Made by a program: the position numbers and the translations under genes. From the NCBI RefSeq assembly GCF_011043735.1, contig NZ_JAAKGV010000014.1, forward strand, positions 62,001-126,000: a stretch of DNA of 64,000 nucleotides. The letters run 5' to 3'. The DNA comes from Methylobacterium sp. DB0501 (GTDB lineage: Bacteria; Pseudomonadota; Alphaproteobacteria; Rhizobiales; Beijerinckiaceae). Positions within the stretch are counted from its first letter, which is position 1; every line of letters starts with the position of its first letter. The notes beneath the pieces are model-generated. The model made no database searches. It had not been told where the DNA came from and worked only from the letters and a program-made list of their open reading frames with translations. Positions 53,042 through 62,286 of this stretch are shown piece after piece.

Positions 53042-53866
53042 TCACAATTCCGGATTCGTCGGCTCGGTGCGCCGCGCCACCACGGTGTAGCAGAGCCGCT
53101 TCTGCCCGAGCAGCATCTGGCGATGATACGTCACCGCCGATTCGCCGAAGCCGAGGATCGCCAGCAATTCCTGCATCGTCGTCGGCGCGATGGTCCACCA
53201 GGCGTCGAAGCGGATGCGCTGGTCGGTGCGGGGCAGAAGGAACATCGGCAGGCCGATGCCGCGCGGCAGGAAGCGCAGGAACTGCAGCGATTTCGGCAGC
53301 ATCTCGGTGACCACCACGGTCTCTCGGGTGAGCCGCAGCGCGCCGTGGAGGGCCCGGAACGGGTCGCGCAGGCGCGTCAGCGCGTTGCCAAGCACTGCGA
53401 CGTCGACCGGGCCGACCGCCTCCGGCACCGCGTAGAGCGAGCCGCCGGCCCGCACGGCCCGGGAGTTCAGCGCCGCATGGCTGTACCACCAGGCATTCTC
53501 GAACCGGCGCAGGTGGTTGCGGATCTCCGGGGCGATCACCGCACGCTCGAAGTCCGGATACGGCACCATCTCCCAGCACGCCTCGCCGGCGAAGTCGAAG
53601 GCCACCACCTCGGCGCCGCGCGCCTCCATGGCGAAGCCGAGGAAGCCGCTGGTGGCGCCGAAATCGAGCACGCGCTTGCCCGCCACGGCGACGTGGCCGA
53701 GATATGCGTCGAGCCCCGCCCGCAGGTCCCAGGCGCCCGGCACGGTGCCGTGACTGGGCAGGTCGATGGTGTGGTTGAAGGTGCAGATTCCCTGGTCGTC
53801 GACCGCGCGGGTCGGCAGGAACGGGGTATCGGTCTCGCGGTCTGCGGTCGGGTCCGCCGTCGTCAT
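53042..53866 (-). CDS. SAM-dependent methyltransferase, DUF1698/CmoB-like
   Basis: A 274-residue methyltransferase. Motif I is RVLDFGATSGFLGFAMEARGAEVVAFD, and later VDVAVLGNALTRLRDPFRALHGALRLTRETVVVTEM follows the class I pattern. The region GAWDLRAGLDAYLGHV before motif I resembles the DUF1698 group related to tRNA uridine-5-oxyacetate enzymes, but many members methylate other substrates. The role is therefore open. It starts at ATG 53866, 45 bases downstream of the GFA gene's stop on the same strand, so it may extend that operon. Confidence 0.85.
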   Translation of the reverse strand: MTTADPTADRETDTPFLPTRAVDDQGICTFNHTIDLPSHGTVPGAWDLRAGLDAYLGHVAVAGKRVLDFGATSGFLGFAMEARGAEVVAFDFAGEACWEMVPYPDFERAVIAPEIRNHLRRFENAWWYSHAALNSRAVRAGGSLYAVPEAVGPVDVAVLGNALTRLRDPFRALHGALRLTRETVVVTEMLPKSLQFLRFLPRGIGLPMFLLPRTDQRIRFDAWWTIAPTTMQELLAILGFGESAVTYHRQMLLGQKRLCYTVVARRTEPTNPEL

Positions 53867-53911
53867 TGCGGGATTCGGTCTCGTGAAGCGGCGGTGGGGA
53901 GCACGCGAGGG

Positions 53912-54346
53912 TCAGGCCTCGTCCCGCGCCCGAGGGTAGGCCGGCAGCCCATCCGGCAGCGTGACCCAGGACAGGCGGCGGGAGACCCAGACGTGGTCGC
54001 GCGGCGGGAAGCGCTCCGGCGCGTCGAGGCTCGCCAGGGTCAGGTCGATCTCGTCCGGCAGGTCGTCGGCCCGGTAGGCGAGATGCGTGAAGCAGGCCGG
54101 GCAGACGGCGCGCTCCGCCCGCGCGCTGGAGCGGAACCAGGTCGGGCGACCGGTGAGGCGGCAGGCCTCGCGCCGCACGGTGAGCCAGCCGACCATCGGG
54201 GCGCCGGTGGCGCCGCGGCAATCGAGGCAGTGGCAGATCGTGAGGTTCCAGGGCTCGCCCTCGGCCTCGTAGCGCACGCCGCCGCAGCGGCAACCGCCGG
54301 TGATCCGAACGGCCTCGCTCCCGGCCGGATGCTTTGCCTGGCTCAT
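53912..54346 (-). CDS. GFA (glutathione-dependent formaldehyde-activating)-fold protein
   Basis: A 144-residue zinc-binding CENP-V/GFA fold protein. Its cysteine motifs are GGCRCGGVRYE, CHCLDCRG and ACFTHLAYRAD with CPAC, which match the family's structural and exchangeable zinc sites. Gfa of methylotrophs was proposed to help make S-hydroxymethylglutathione, but most relatives have no proven activity. The ATG at 54346 overlaps the stop of the MATE gene (ATGA), and GGAG lies 8 bases upstream, so it is translationally coupled. Confidence 0.88.
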   Translation of the reverse strand: MSQAKHPAGSEAVRITGGCRCGGVRYEAEGEPWNLTICHCLDCRGATGAPMVGWLTVRREACRLTGRPTWFRSSARAERAVCPACFTHLAYRADDLPDEIDLTLASLDAPERFPPRDHVWVSRRLSWVTLPDGLPAYPRARDEA

Positions 54347-55698
54347 CGGGTCGCTCCTGCGGGCACGGCGCCCCGCAGCCGTGGAAAGGCGCCGGCCGCG
54401 AGCCGGGGGTAGAGCAGGGCCTGGCCGAGGCCGCGGGCAGCCAGGAAGGCCAGCATGGCGAGCCACAGGCCGGCATTGCCGAGGTCGCGCGTCAGCGCCA
54501 GCATCGCGGCATCGACGGCGAGCGCCGCCAGCATCAGGTTGCGCATCGCCCGGGTCCAGGTCGCCCCGATATAGACCCCGTCGAACGCGAAGGCGGCCGC
54601 CGCCGCGAGCGGCGTCAGGGCGGCGTAGACGAGGTAGTCGCGCGCGAAGGCCCGTACCTCCGGCGCGGAGGTGACCGCGTCGATGAACGGGCCGCCGAGC
54701 GCCAGGAACAGGCCCGAGACCGCGAGGGCGAAGCCGAGGCACCAGCCCAAGCACAGCCGCACCGCGCCCCGGAAGGCGCCCTCGTCGCGGGCCCCGAGCG
54801 CCTGGCCGCACAGGACCTCCGCCGCCGTGGCGAAGCCGTCGAGGAAGAAGCTGCCGATGAGGAAGAGGTTCTGCAGGACGGCGTTCGCCGCCAGGGTCAC
54901 GTCGCCGTCCCTGGCGCCGAGGCCGGAGAACAGGGCGAGCGCCGTGATGAGGGCGAGGGTGCGCACCATCACGTCGCCGTTGACCGACAGCATCCGGATG
55001 AGGCCGGCCCGCTCGACGATCTCGGGAAGCGGCACGCGCCAGGGCCGGGCGCCGAGGCGGCGCAGCACCAGGAGGCCGAGGAGCGTGCCGGCCACCTCCG
55101 CCAGCACGGTCGCCAGCGCCGCCCCGGCGACGCCGTGGCCGAGCCCGAGGACGAACAGGAGCGTGAGGCAGACATTGACGACGTTGATCGCGACCTGGAG
55201 GCCGAGGCCGAGATCGGTGCGGCCGCGCCCGAGGGTCGAGCCGAGGATGGCGTAGTTCGCCAGCGTGAACGGCGCGCACCAGATCCGCACCCCGAAATAG
55301 CCGGCGAGCGCCGCATTCACCGCCGGGCTGGCGCCGAACAGCCGGAAGGCCGCCGCCGCCAGCGGTTCCTGCAACGCCACCATCGCGAGGCCGACGGCGA
55401 GCGCGACGGTCAGCGCCCGGGCAAGCGCCCGGTCGACCTCCGGGCGGTCCCCGGCCCCGGTCGCCTGCGCGGTGAGGCCGGCGGTCGCCATGCGCAGGGC
55501 GCCGAAGGTCCAGAACAGATAGTCGAAGATCACCGCCCCCAGCGCCAGGGCGCCGAGCAGGGCCGCGTCGCCGAGCCGCCCGACCACCGCCGTCCCGACG
55601 AGGCCGAGGAGCGGCGTCGTGACGTTGGCGAGCGTCATCGGCCCGGCGAGCGCCAGGATGCGGCGATGCGTGACGTCCGGACTTGCGGCGGCGATCAT
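54343..55698 (-). CDS. MATE-family efflux transporter (DinF-like)
   Basis: A 451-residue inner-membrane protein with about 12 helices. The N-terminus ILALAGPMTLANVTTPLLGLVGTAVVGRLGDAALLGALALG is the DinF-type MATE signature, and the second half carries the repeat-like ANAVLQNLFLIGSFFLDGFATAAEVLCGQALGARD. It should export organic cations or toxic metabolites using a proton or sodium gradient. It is the middle gene of a leftward operon: 12 bases after the DUF6460 gene and overlapping the GFA gene by 4 bases. Confidence 0.92.
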   Translation of the reverse strand: MIAAASPDVTHRRILALAGPMTLANVTTPLLGLVGTAVVGRLGDAALLGALALGAVIFDYLFWTFGALRMATAGLTAQATGAGDRPEVDRALARALTVALAVGLAMVALQEPLAAAAFRLFGASPAVNAALAGYFGVRIWCAPFTLANYAILGSTLGRGRTDLGLGLQVAINVVNVCLTLLFVLGLGHGVAGAALATVLAEVAGTLLGLLVLRRLGARPWRVPLPEIVERAGLIRMLSVNGDVMVRTLALITALALFSGLGARDGDVTLAANAVLQNLFLIGSFFLDGFATAAEVLCGQALGARDEGAFRGAVRLCLGWCLGFALAVSGLFLALGGPFIDAVTSAPEVRAFARDYLVYAALTPLAAAAAFAFDGVYIGATWTRAMRNLMLAALAVDAAMLALTRDLGNAGLWLAMLAFLAARGLGQALLYPRLAAGAFPRLRGAVPAGATR

Positions 55699-55710
55699 CG
55701 GACGCCCCGC

Positions 55711-56076
55711 TCAGCGGCTGCGGGCGAAGACGCGCGACAGGAGCCAGAGCGGCACCACCACCACGGCGCCGGCGACGAACCAGCGGCCGGCATCGTGGAA
55801 GGTCTCGAAGCCGAGGGTCAGCAGCGACTGGATCGTGTCGTAGGCCTGGGCGAAGAGCAGACCGGGCGTGACCCCGAGCATCGCCATGCCGGCCCCGACG
55901 AGGAGCGACAGGAACACCAGCCGCACCAGCACCGCGCCGGGCGAGCCGCCGAGGAAGCGGTGCAGGCCGGAGGACCGGCCCTCCCGGTAGCCGCCGGGGC
56001 CCGGATCGTAGCCGGACGGGCCCTGGCCGCCCGGTCCTTGCCCGCCGAAGGGACGGTGGAATCTCTGCTCGCTCAT
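55711..56076 (-). CDS. Small membrane protein, DUF6460-like
   Basis: A 121-residue product with a Gly/Pro/Gln-rich N-terminal 40 residues and two membrane helices (AVLVRLVFLSLLVGAGMAML and WFVAGAVVVVPLWLLSRVFA). It resembles the small alphaproteobacterial integrase-like/DUF6460 membrane proteins of unknown function; that family match is from memory of its two-helix pattern and is not certain. GAGG lies 5 bases before the ATG at 56076. It heads the operon with the MATE and GFA genes. Confidence 0.7.
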   Translation of the reverse strand: MSEQRFHRPFGGQGPGGQGPSGYDPGPGGYREGRSSGLHRFLGGSPGAVLVRLVFLSLLVGAGMAMLGVTPGLLFAQAYDTIQSLLTLGFETFHDAGRWFVAGAVVVVPLWLLSRVFARSR

Positions 56077-56124
56077 GCTGCCTCGCGACCCTGCCGTTTC
56101 GGAATGCGGCTCACCCGTTGCACA

Positions 56125-56181
56125 ATTGCCACGGTTTCGGCGAAACCCGGCGCAGGCTGACGCATTGCACCGTTTGGCAAT
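56125..56181. repeat. Inverted repeat in the divergent promoter region
   Basis: ATTGCCA (56125-56131) and TGGCAAT (56175-56181) mirror each other, TTGCAC occurs just before each, and GGTTTC-ggc-GAAACC (56133-56147) lies between. The region separates the leftward DUF6460-MATE-GFA operon from the rightward esterase and may carry paired operators. Confidence 0.4.
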
Positions 56182-56323
56182 CCGGACCTGAGATGGCAAC
56201 CTTCCCGGACTATCCCAAGATGCGTGACCGCACCTGTCGGGCCGGAGGGCGGCCCACCCGCAACCCCGAGACGCTCCGCCACCTGCACCGGCGGCGCAGC
56301 GCCGCGAGATTGATACCCCGAGC

Positions 56324-57274
56324 ATGATCGACCACGCGCTCTTCGACCCGGCGAAAACCGACCCCGACGCCGACCGGCTGAACCGGGAGATCATCGCCGC
56401 CCAGGCCCAGGCGCCGGATCCCTGGTCCATGCCGGTGGATGAGGTGCGCGAGCGCCGCCGCCGCGGCAGCCTCGCCTATCCGGCGATGCCCCGCAGCGCC
56501 CGGGCCGAGACGATGACGATCCCCGGCCCCGGCGGGCCGCTCACCCTGCGGGTGATCCGGCCGCAGCGGAAGGCCCGGGGCGCCTACCTGCACATCCATT
56601 CCGGCGGCTGGGTCTGGGGCGGGTCCGACGAGCAGGACCCGTGGCTCGAGCGCATCGCCGAGCGCTGCGGCTTCGTCTGCGTCTCGGTCGAGTACCGGCT
56701 GGCGCCCGAGCACCCCTATCCCGCCCCGATCGACGATTGCGAGGCGGCAGCGCTCTGGCTCTACCACGAGGGCCGCAAGCTGTTCGGGATCGAGGCGCTG
56801 ACCATCGGCGGCGAGTCGGTCGGCGCGCACCTGAGCGTGATGACGCTGCTGCGCCTGCGCGACCGCCACCGGCTGCCCAAGGCCTTCCGGGGCGCCAACC
56901 TGTTTTCCGGCCTCTACGACCTCGGCGTCACCGCGAGCGCCCGCAACTGGGGCGACGAGCGCCTGGTGCTCAACTCCACCGACATACGCCGCTTCGCCGA
57001 CGGCTTCGTGCCCGAGGGCGTCGCCCGGCGCTCGCCGGACGTCTCGCCGCTCTACGCCGACCTCGCCGGCCTGCCGCCGGCCCTGTTCTCGGTCGGCACC
57101 CGCGATCCCCTCCTCGACGACACCCTGTTCATGTCGATGCGCTGGGCCGCGGCCAACAACGGCGGCTACACCTCGGTCTATACCGGGGGGTGCCACGTCT
57201 TCATCCGCTACAACCTCGCCATGACCCAGCGGGCCCTGGAGCTGATCGAGCGCTTCCTGATGGCCCTGGCGTGA
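56324..57274 (+). CDS. Alpha/beta hydrolase, hormone-sensitive-lipase-like esterase
   Basis: A 316-residue cytoplasmic esterase of the HSL (Abhydrolase_3) family. The oxyanion motif is LHIHSGGWVWGG, a variant of HGGG. The conserved EYRLAPEHPYPAPIDDC follows, then the nucleophile GGESVGAHL (Ser165), the acid in GTRDPLLDD and the histidine in GGCHVFI. Typical substrates are short-chain acyl esters. The ATG at 56324 has a poor ribosome binding site. The DMT transporter follows 24 bases later and is probably co-transcribed. Confidence 0.9.
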   Translation: MIDHALFDPAKTDPDADRLNREIIAAQAQAPDPWSMPVDEVRERRRRGSLAYPAMPRSARAETMTIPGPGGPLTLRVIRPQRKARGAYLHIHSGGWVWGGSDEQDPWLERIAERCGFVCVSVEYRLAPEHPYPAPIDDCEAAALWLYHEGRKLFGIEALTIGGESVGAHLSVMTLLRLRDRHRLPKAFRGANLFSGLYDLGVTASARNWGDERLVLNSTDIRRFADGFVPEGVARRSPDVSPLYADLAGLPPALFSVGTRDPLLDDTLFMSMRWAAANNGGYTSVYTGGCHVFIRYNLAMTQRALELIERFLMALA

Positions 57275-57298
57275 AGGATTCGGCGTGAAGGAGTTTGC

Positions 57299-58201
57299 GT
57301 GAGAGACGGCCGCTCGGCCGCAGCCGCCTACGCGCTCCTCGCCTTCGCGACCCTGCTCTGGGCCGGCAACGCGGTGGCGAGCAAGGTGGCGGTCGGCCTC
57401 GTCTCGCCGCAGGCCCTGGTCGCCCTGCGCTGGTCGATCGCGCTGACGGCGATCGCCCTGGTCGCCGGGCGCGAGACCTGGGCGCACCGGCGCACGCTTC
57501 TGGCGCACTGGCCGATGATCCTGCTGATGGGCGGCGTCGGCTATACCGGCTTCAACGCCCTGACCTACGAGGCGGGAGCGCTGACCAGCGCCGTCAACCT
57601 GTCCCTGATCGAGGGCACGATCCCGGTCCTGGTGCTCGTCCTCAACTTCCTGGTCCGCGGCGTCTCCGTGCGGCCCGGCCAGATCCTCGGCTCCGCCATC
57701 ACCCTCGCCGGGGTGGTGCTGGTGGCCAGCCACGGCGACCTCGCACGGCTCGCCGCCCTCGATGTCAATCGCGGCGACCTCCTGGTCCTGCTGGCCTGCC
57801 TGTTCTACGCCGGCTACACCATCGCCCTCCCCTCGCGGCCGGCGGTGCCGGCCCTGGCCTTCTTCGCCGCCATGGCGGTGGCGGCCTGGGCCACCTCGAT
57901 GCCGCTGCTGATCGGCGAATGGGCGAGCGGCCGGATCCTCTGGCCCGGCGCCGCCGGCTGGGCGCTGATCGCCTTCACGGCGCTGGGGCCCTCGCTGGTG
58001 GCGCAGCTCGCCTACATGCGCGGGGTCGAGACGATCGGGCCGAACCGCGCCGGCCTGTTCAACAACCTGGTGCCGGTCTTCGGAGCGATGCTGGCGGTCG
58101 GGCTGGTGGGCGAATCCTTCGGCGTCGTCGAGGCGGCGGCCCTCGCGCTGGTGCTGGGCGGGATCGCCGTGGCGGAGTTCTTCGGGCGCAAGGCCGCGTG
58201 A
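57299..58201 (+). CDS. EamA/DMT-family membrane transporter
   Basis: A 300-residue inner-membrane protein with ten helices in two EamA repeats: repeat 1 begins YALLAFATLLWAGNAVASKVAVG, and repeat 2 begins GDLLVLLACLFYAGYTIAL and contains AYMRGVETIGPNRAGLFNNLVPVFGAML. These transporters export amino acids, nucleosides or other metabolites; the substrate is unknown. The GTG start has AAGGAG 6 bases upstream. GTGAAGGA occurs twice in the 24-base gap after the esterase gene, a small tandem duplication of the ribosome binding site. Confidence 0.92.
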   Translation: MRDGRSAAAAYALLAFATLLWAGNAVASKVAVGLVSPQALVALRWSIALTAIALVAGRETWAHRRTLLAHWPMILLMGGVGYTGFNALTYEAGALTSAVNLSLIEGTIPVLVLVLNFLVRGVSVRPGQILGSAITLAGVVLVASHGDLARLAALDVNRGDLLVLLACLFYAGYTIALPSRPAVPALAFFAAMAVAAWATSMPLLIGEWASGRILWPGAAGWALIAFTALGPSLVAQLAYMRGVETIGPNRAGLFNNLVPVFGAMLAVGLVGESFGVVEAAALALVLGGIAVAEFFGRKAA

Positions 58202-58264
58202 GGCGGCACCTGGGCCGTGCTGACGAGGACGGTCCGTTTCCGCAGCGCACCTGACATTCTCGGT

Positions 58265-58303
58265 GCCATCCCGGGGCTCGGCGCAGCCGAGAGTCCGGGA
58301 TGA
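58265..58303. repeat. Short CCATCCCGGGG palindromic repeat
   Basis: GCCATCCCGGGGCTCGGC and GCCGAGAGTCCGGGATGAC pair across CA, followed by GCGGAGGGTGG. It lies between convergent genes and belongs to the same family as the copies at 4725, 12511 and 39391. Confidence 0.7.
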
Positions 58304-58375
58304 CGCGGAGGGTGGCAGGACCGTCGAGACGATCCCGCCGCGAGGCCGTCCGCGAATGCCCGCCGGACCGCCGCC

Positions 58376-60244
58376 TTACGCCTCCATCGCCTCCAGCTCT
58401 GCGATCATCCCTTCGATCATCGACAGGCCGATCTGCCAGAAGGCCGGGTCGCGGGCATCCAGCCCGAACGGCGCCAGCAATTCGCCGTAGGGCTGGCTGC
58501 CGCCGGCCGAGAGCAGGGCGAAGTAGCGCTCGACGAAGGCGGCTTCCGCCGCCGGGTCGCCGCTCGCCCGCTGGTAGACGCCGTAGAGGGAGTTCACCAG
58601 GCAATCGCCGAACGCGTAGGCGTAGACGTAGAACGGCGAGTGGACGAAATGCGGGATATAGGCCCAGTACGGCTCGTAGCCCTCGTCGAGGCGGATCGCC
58701 GGGCCGAGGCTCTCCGCCTGGACCGACATCCACAAGTCGCAGATCTTCTCGGCGGTCAGCTCGCCTTCGCGGCGGGCGAGGTGGATCTTGCGCTCGAACG
58801 CGTAGAACGCGATCTGGCGCACCACCGTGTTGATCATGTCCTCGACCTTGGCGGCCAGCATCGCCCGGCGCTGCACCGGATCGGTGGTGGACTCCAGCAC
58901 GCGCCGAAAGGTCAGCATCTCGCCGAACACGCTGGCGGTCTCGGCGAGCGTCAGCGGGGTCGGGGCCATGAGCGCGCCGTTCGGGCCCGCCAGAACCTGA
59001 TGGACGCCGTGGCCGAGCTCGTGGGCCAGCGTCATCACGTCCCGCGGCTTGCCCTGGTAGTTGACCAGCACGAAGGGATGGGCCGAGGGCACGGTCGGGT
59101 GCGCGAAGGCGCCCGGCGCCTTGCCGGGGCGTACCGGCGCGTCGATCCAGCTGCCGTCGAAGAATCGCCGGGCGATCTCGGCCATCTTCGGCGAGAAGGC
59201 GCCGTAGGCCGAGAGCACCGTCTCGCGCGCCTCGGCCCAGGGGATGGTGCGCTGCTCGACCTTCGGCAGCGGCGCGTTGCGGTCCCAGTAGGCCAGGCTG
59301 TCCCGCCCGAACCACCGCGCCTTCAACGTGTAATAGCGGTGCGACAGGCGCGGATAGGCCGCCTGCACGGCGGCGACCAACGCCTCGACGGTGTCGCGCT
59401 CGACCCGGTTGGCGAGGTGGCGGGCATCCGACACGTCGGCGAAGCCGCGCCAGCGGTCGGAGATCTCCTTATCCTTGGCGAGCGTGTTGGTGATGAGCGT
59501 GAAGACCCGCAGGTTCGCCCGGAACACGCTGCTGAGCGCGCCCGCCGCGTCCCGGCGCACGGTCTCGTCGGGGTCCTGGAGCTTGTTGAGGGTCGGTTCC
59601 AGCGTCAGTTCCTCGCCGCGCAGCGGGAAGCGTAACGACGCGATGGTCTCGTCGAACAGCCGGTTCCAGGCCCCACGGCCGGTCACCGACTTCTCGAGAA
59701 AGAGCTTCTCGGCCTCGTCGCTGAGCTGGTGCGGCTTCTCGCGGCGGATATCCTCAAGCCAGGGGCGGAAGCGCGACAGCGGCGGATGGGCGGCCGCGGC
59801 GTCGATCAGCGCATCCTCGACCCGGTTGAGCTCGAGGCTGAAGAACAGGAGGTCGCTGGCGGCGGCCGTCAGGCGCTCCTGGGTGTCGCCGTAGAACTTC
59901 GCCCGCGCCGGGTCGGTGGTGTCGCCCGAATAGACGAGGCCGGCATAGGACATCAGCCGGCCCAGCCGGTCCTCGATCGCCTCGTAGGCGGCGACCGCGG
60001 TGCCGAGGCGGTCGGGCGCCTCGGGGCCGGCGGCGAGGTCCGCGATGCGGCCGCGATAGTTCGCGGCGAAGGCGCGGCACTCGGCCTCGGCCTGCGTGAG
60101 GTCGTCGGCGAAGGCCGGGTCGTCGAGGCCGGCATAGAGGTCCGACAGGTCCCATTCCGGCAGCGGACCGAGATCGACGGCGCGGGCCGTGGCCTGGGCG
60201 GTGCTCAGGGCGCTGTCCGACGGCGCGGCGGCACTCAGCGGCAT
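58376..60244 (-). CDS. pepF: M3-family oligoendopeptidase F
   Basis: A 622-residue cytoplasmic zinc peptidase that trims short peptides. The zinc site is MTLAHELGHGVHQVLAG (His408, Glu409, His412) with the third ligand in TLAETASVFGEM, the PepF pattern. The N-terminal helical lid has the usual LGPLPEWDLSDLYAGLDDPAFADDL start. ATG 60244 has GAGAGG about 11 bases upstream; an upstream in-frame ATG at 60292 would run through three 12-bp tandem repeats and is unlikely. It is probably monocistronic. Confidence 0.95.
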   Translation of the reverse strand: MPLSAAAPSDSALSTAQATARAVDLGPLPEWDLSDLYAGLDDPAFADDLTQAEAECRAFAANYRGRIADLAAGPEAPDRLGTAVAAYEAIEDRLGRLMSYAGLVYSGDTTDPARAKFYGDTQERLTAAASDLLFFSLELNRVEDALIDAAAAHPPLSRFRPWLEDIRREKPHQLSDEAEKLFLEKSVTGRGAWNRLFDETIASLRFPLRGEELTLEPTLNKLQDPDETVRRDAAGALSSVFRANLRVFTLITNTLAKDKEISDRWRGFADVSDARHLANRVERDTVEALVAAVQAAYPRLSHRYYTLKARWFGRDSLAYWDRNAPLPKVEQRTIPWAEARETVLSAYGAFSPKMAEIARRFFDGSWIDAPVRPGKAPGAFAHPTVPSAHPFVLVNYQGKPRDVMTLAHELGHGVHQVLAGPNGALMAPTPLTLAETASVFGEMLTFRRVLESTTDPVQRRAMLAAKVEDMINTVVRQIAFYAFERKIHLARREGELTAEKICDLWMSVQAESLGPAIRLDEGYEPYWAYIPHFVHSPFYVYAYAFGDCLVNSLYGVYQRASGDPAAEAAFVERYFALLSAGGSQPYGELLAPFGLDARDPAFWQIGLSMIEGMIAELEAMEA

Positions 60245-60545
60245 GGACGATGTTCCTCTCGGGCACAAGGGCGGGCACAGGGGCGGGCACAAGGGTGGGG
60301 CGTGCGCGGGGACATATCGGCCCCGACCGGCCCGCGATCAACCGAGGCGGCCGCGATTGCCGGGCTGCCGCCGTCGGCGCGGTAACCTTCCGTTGGCGTT
60401 AAGGGCCACTTTACGCTTGTGACGCAGCATACGCCTCGAAACGAAACACCTGCGTGATTCGCGGCCTCCCGGCCTGCCGGGGCCGCCCGGCACAGGAAAA
60501 GCCCCGGGGCGGCGCCCCGGAGCCGCGGTCCCTCGAGGAGTCCAG
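60245..60545. other. Divergent pepF / NtrC-type regulator intergenic region
   Basis: No gene is seen. It contains three tandem 12-bp repeats next to pepF (GGGCACAAGGGC at 60261, 60273 and 60285, with single changes) and a strong hairpin at 60502-60524 just before the regulator. The regulator's ribosome binding site (GAGGAG) lies at about 60535. Confidence 0.5.
60502..60524 (-). terminator. Strong hairpin upstream of the NtrC-type regulator
   Basis: On the minus strand GCTCCGGGGC pairs with GCCCCGGGGC around GCC (one GU pair) and is followed by TTTTCC, the form of an intrinsic terminator. On the plus strand it is a leader hairpin about 25 bases before the start codon. It may stop antisense transcription running towards pepF. 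Confidence 0.5.
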
Positions 60546-62033
<1,488 letters not shown>

Positions 62034-62054
62034 ATCCGCGTCCCTCGTCCGAAG

Positions 62055-62076
62055 AAAACCGCATTTCACGGGTTTT
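62055..62076 (+). terminator. Possible terminator after the NtrC-type gene
   Basis: AAAACC pairs with GGTTTT around a 10-base loop, 22 bases after the stop. The arms are short but end in a T run. Confidence 0.45.
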
Positions 62077-62286
62077 GGGCGACACCATGGACTGCGCCGC
62101 GCCGGCGCGATCCTCCGCGCCGCGCCGCGATCACTGTCGCGGTGCGCCACGGCACATCGCGAACGCTCACGCGGGCATGCGGCCTGGGTGTGGCTGCCGT
62201 GCGATGGCACGGCCTGGGTTCACGTGTTTACTAATCTAGATGATCAGCGTGGCCGCTTCGCCGGCCGCGGCTTCGAGGAGAGGACC

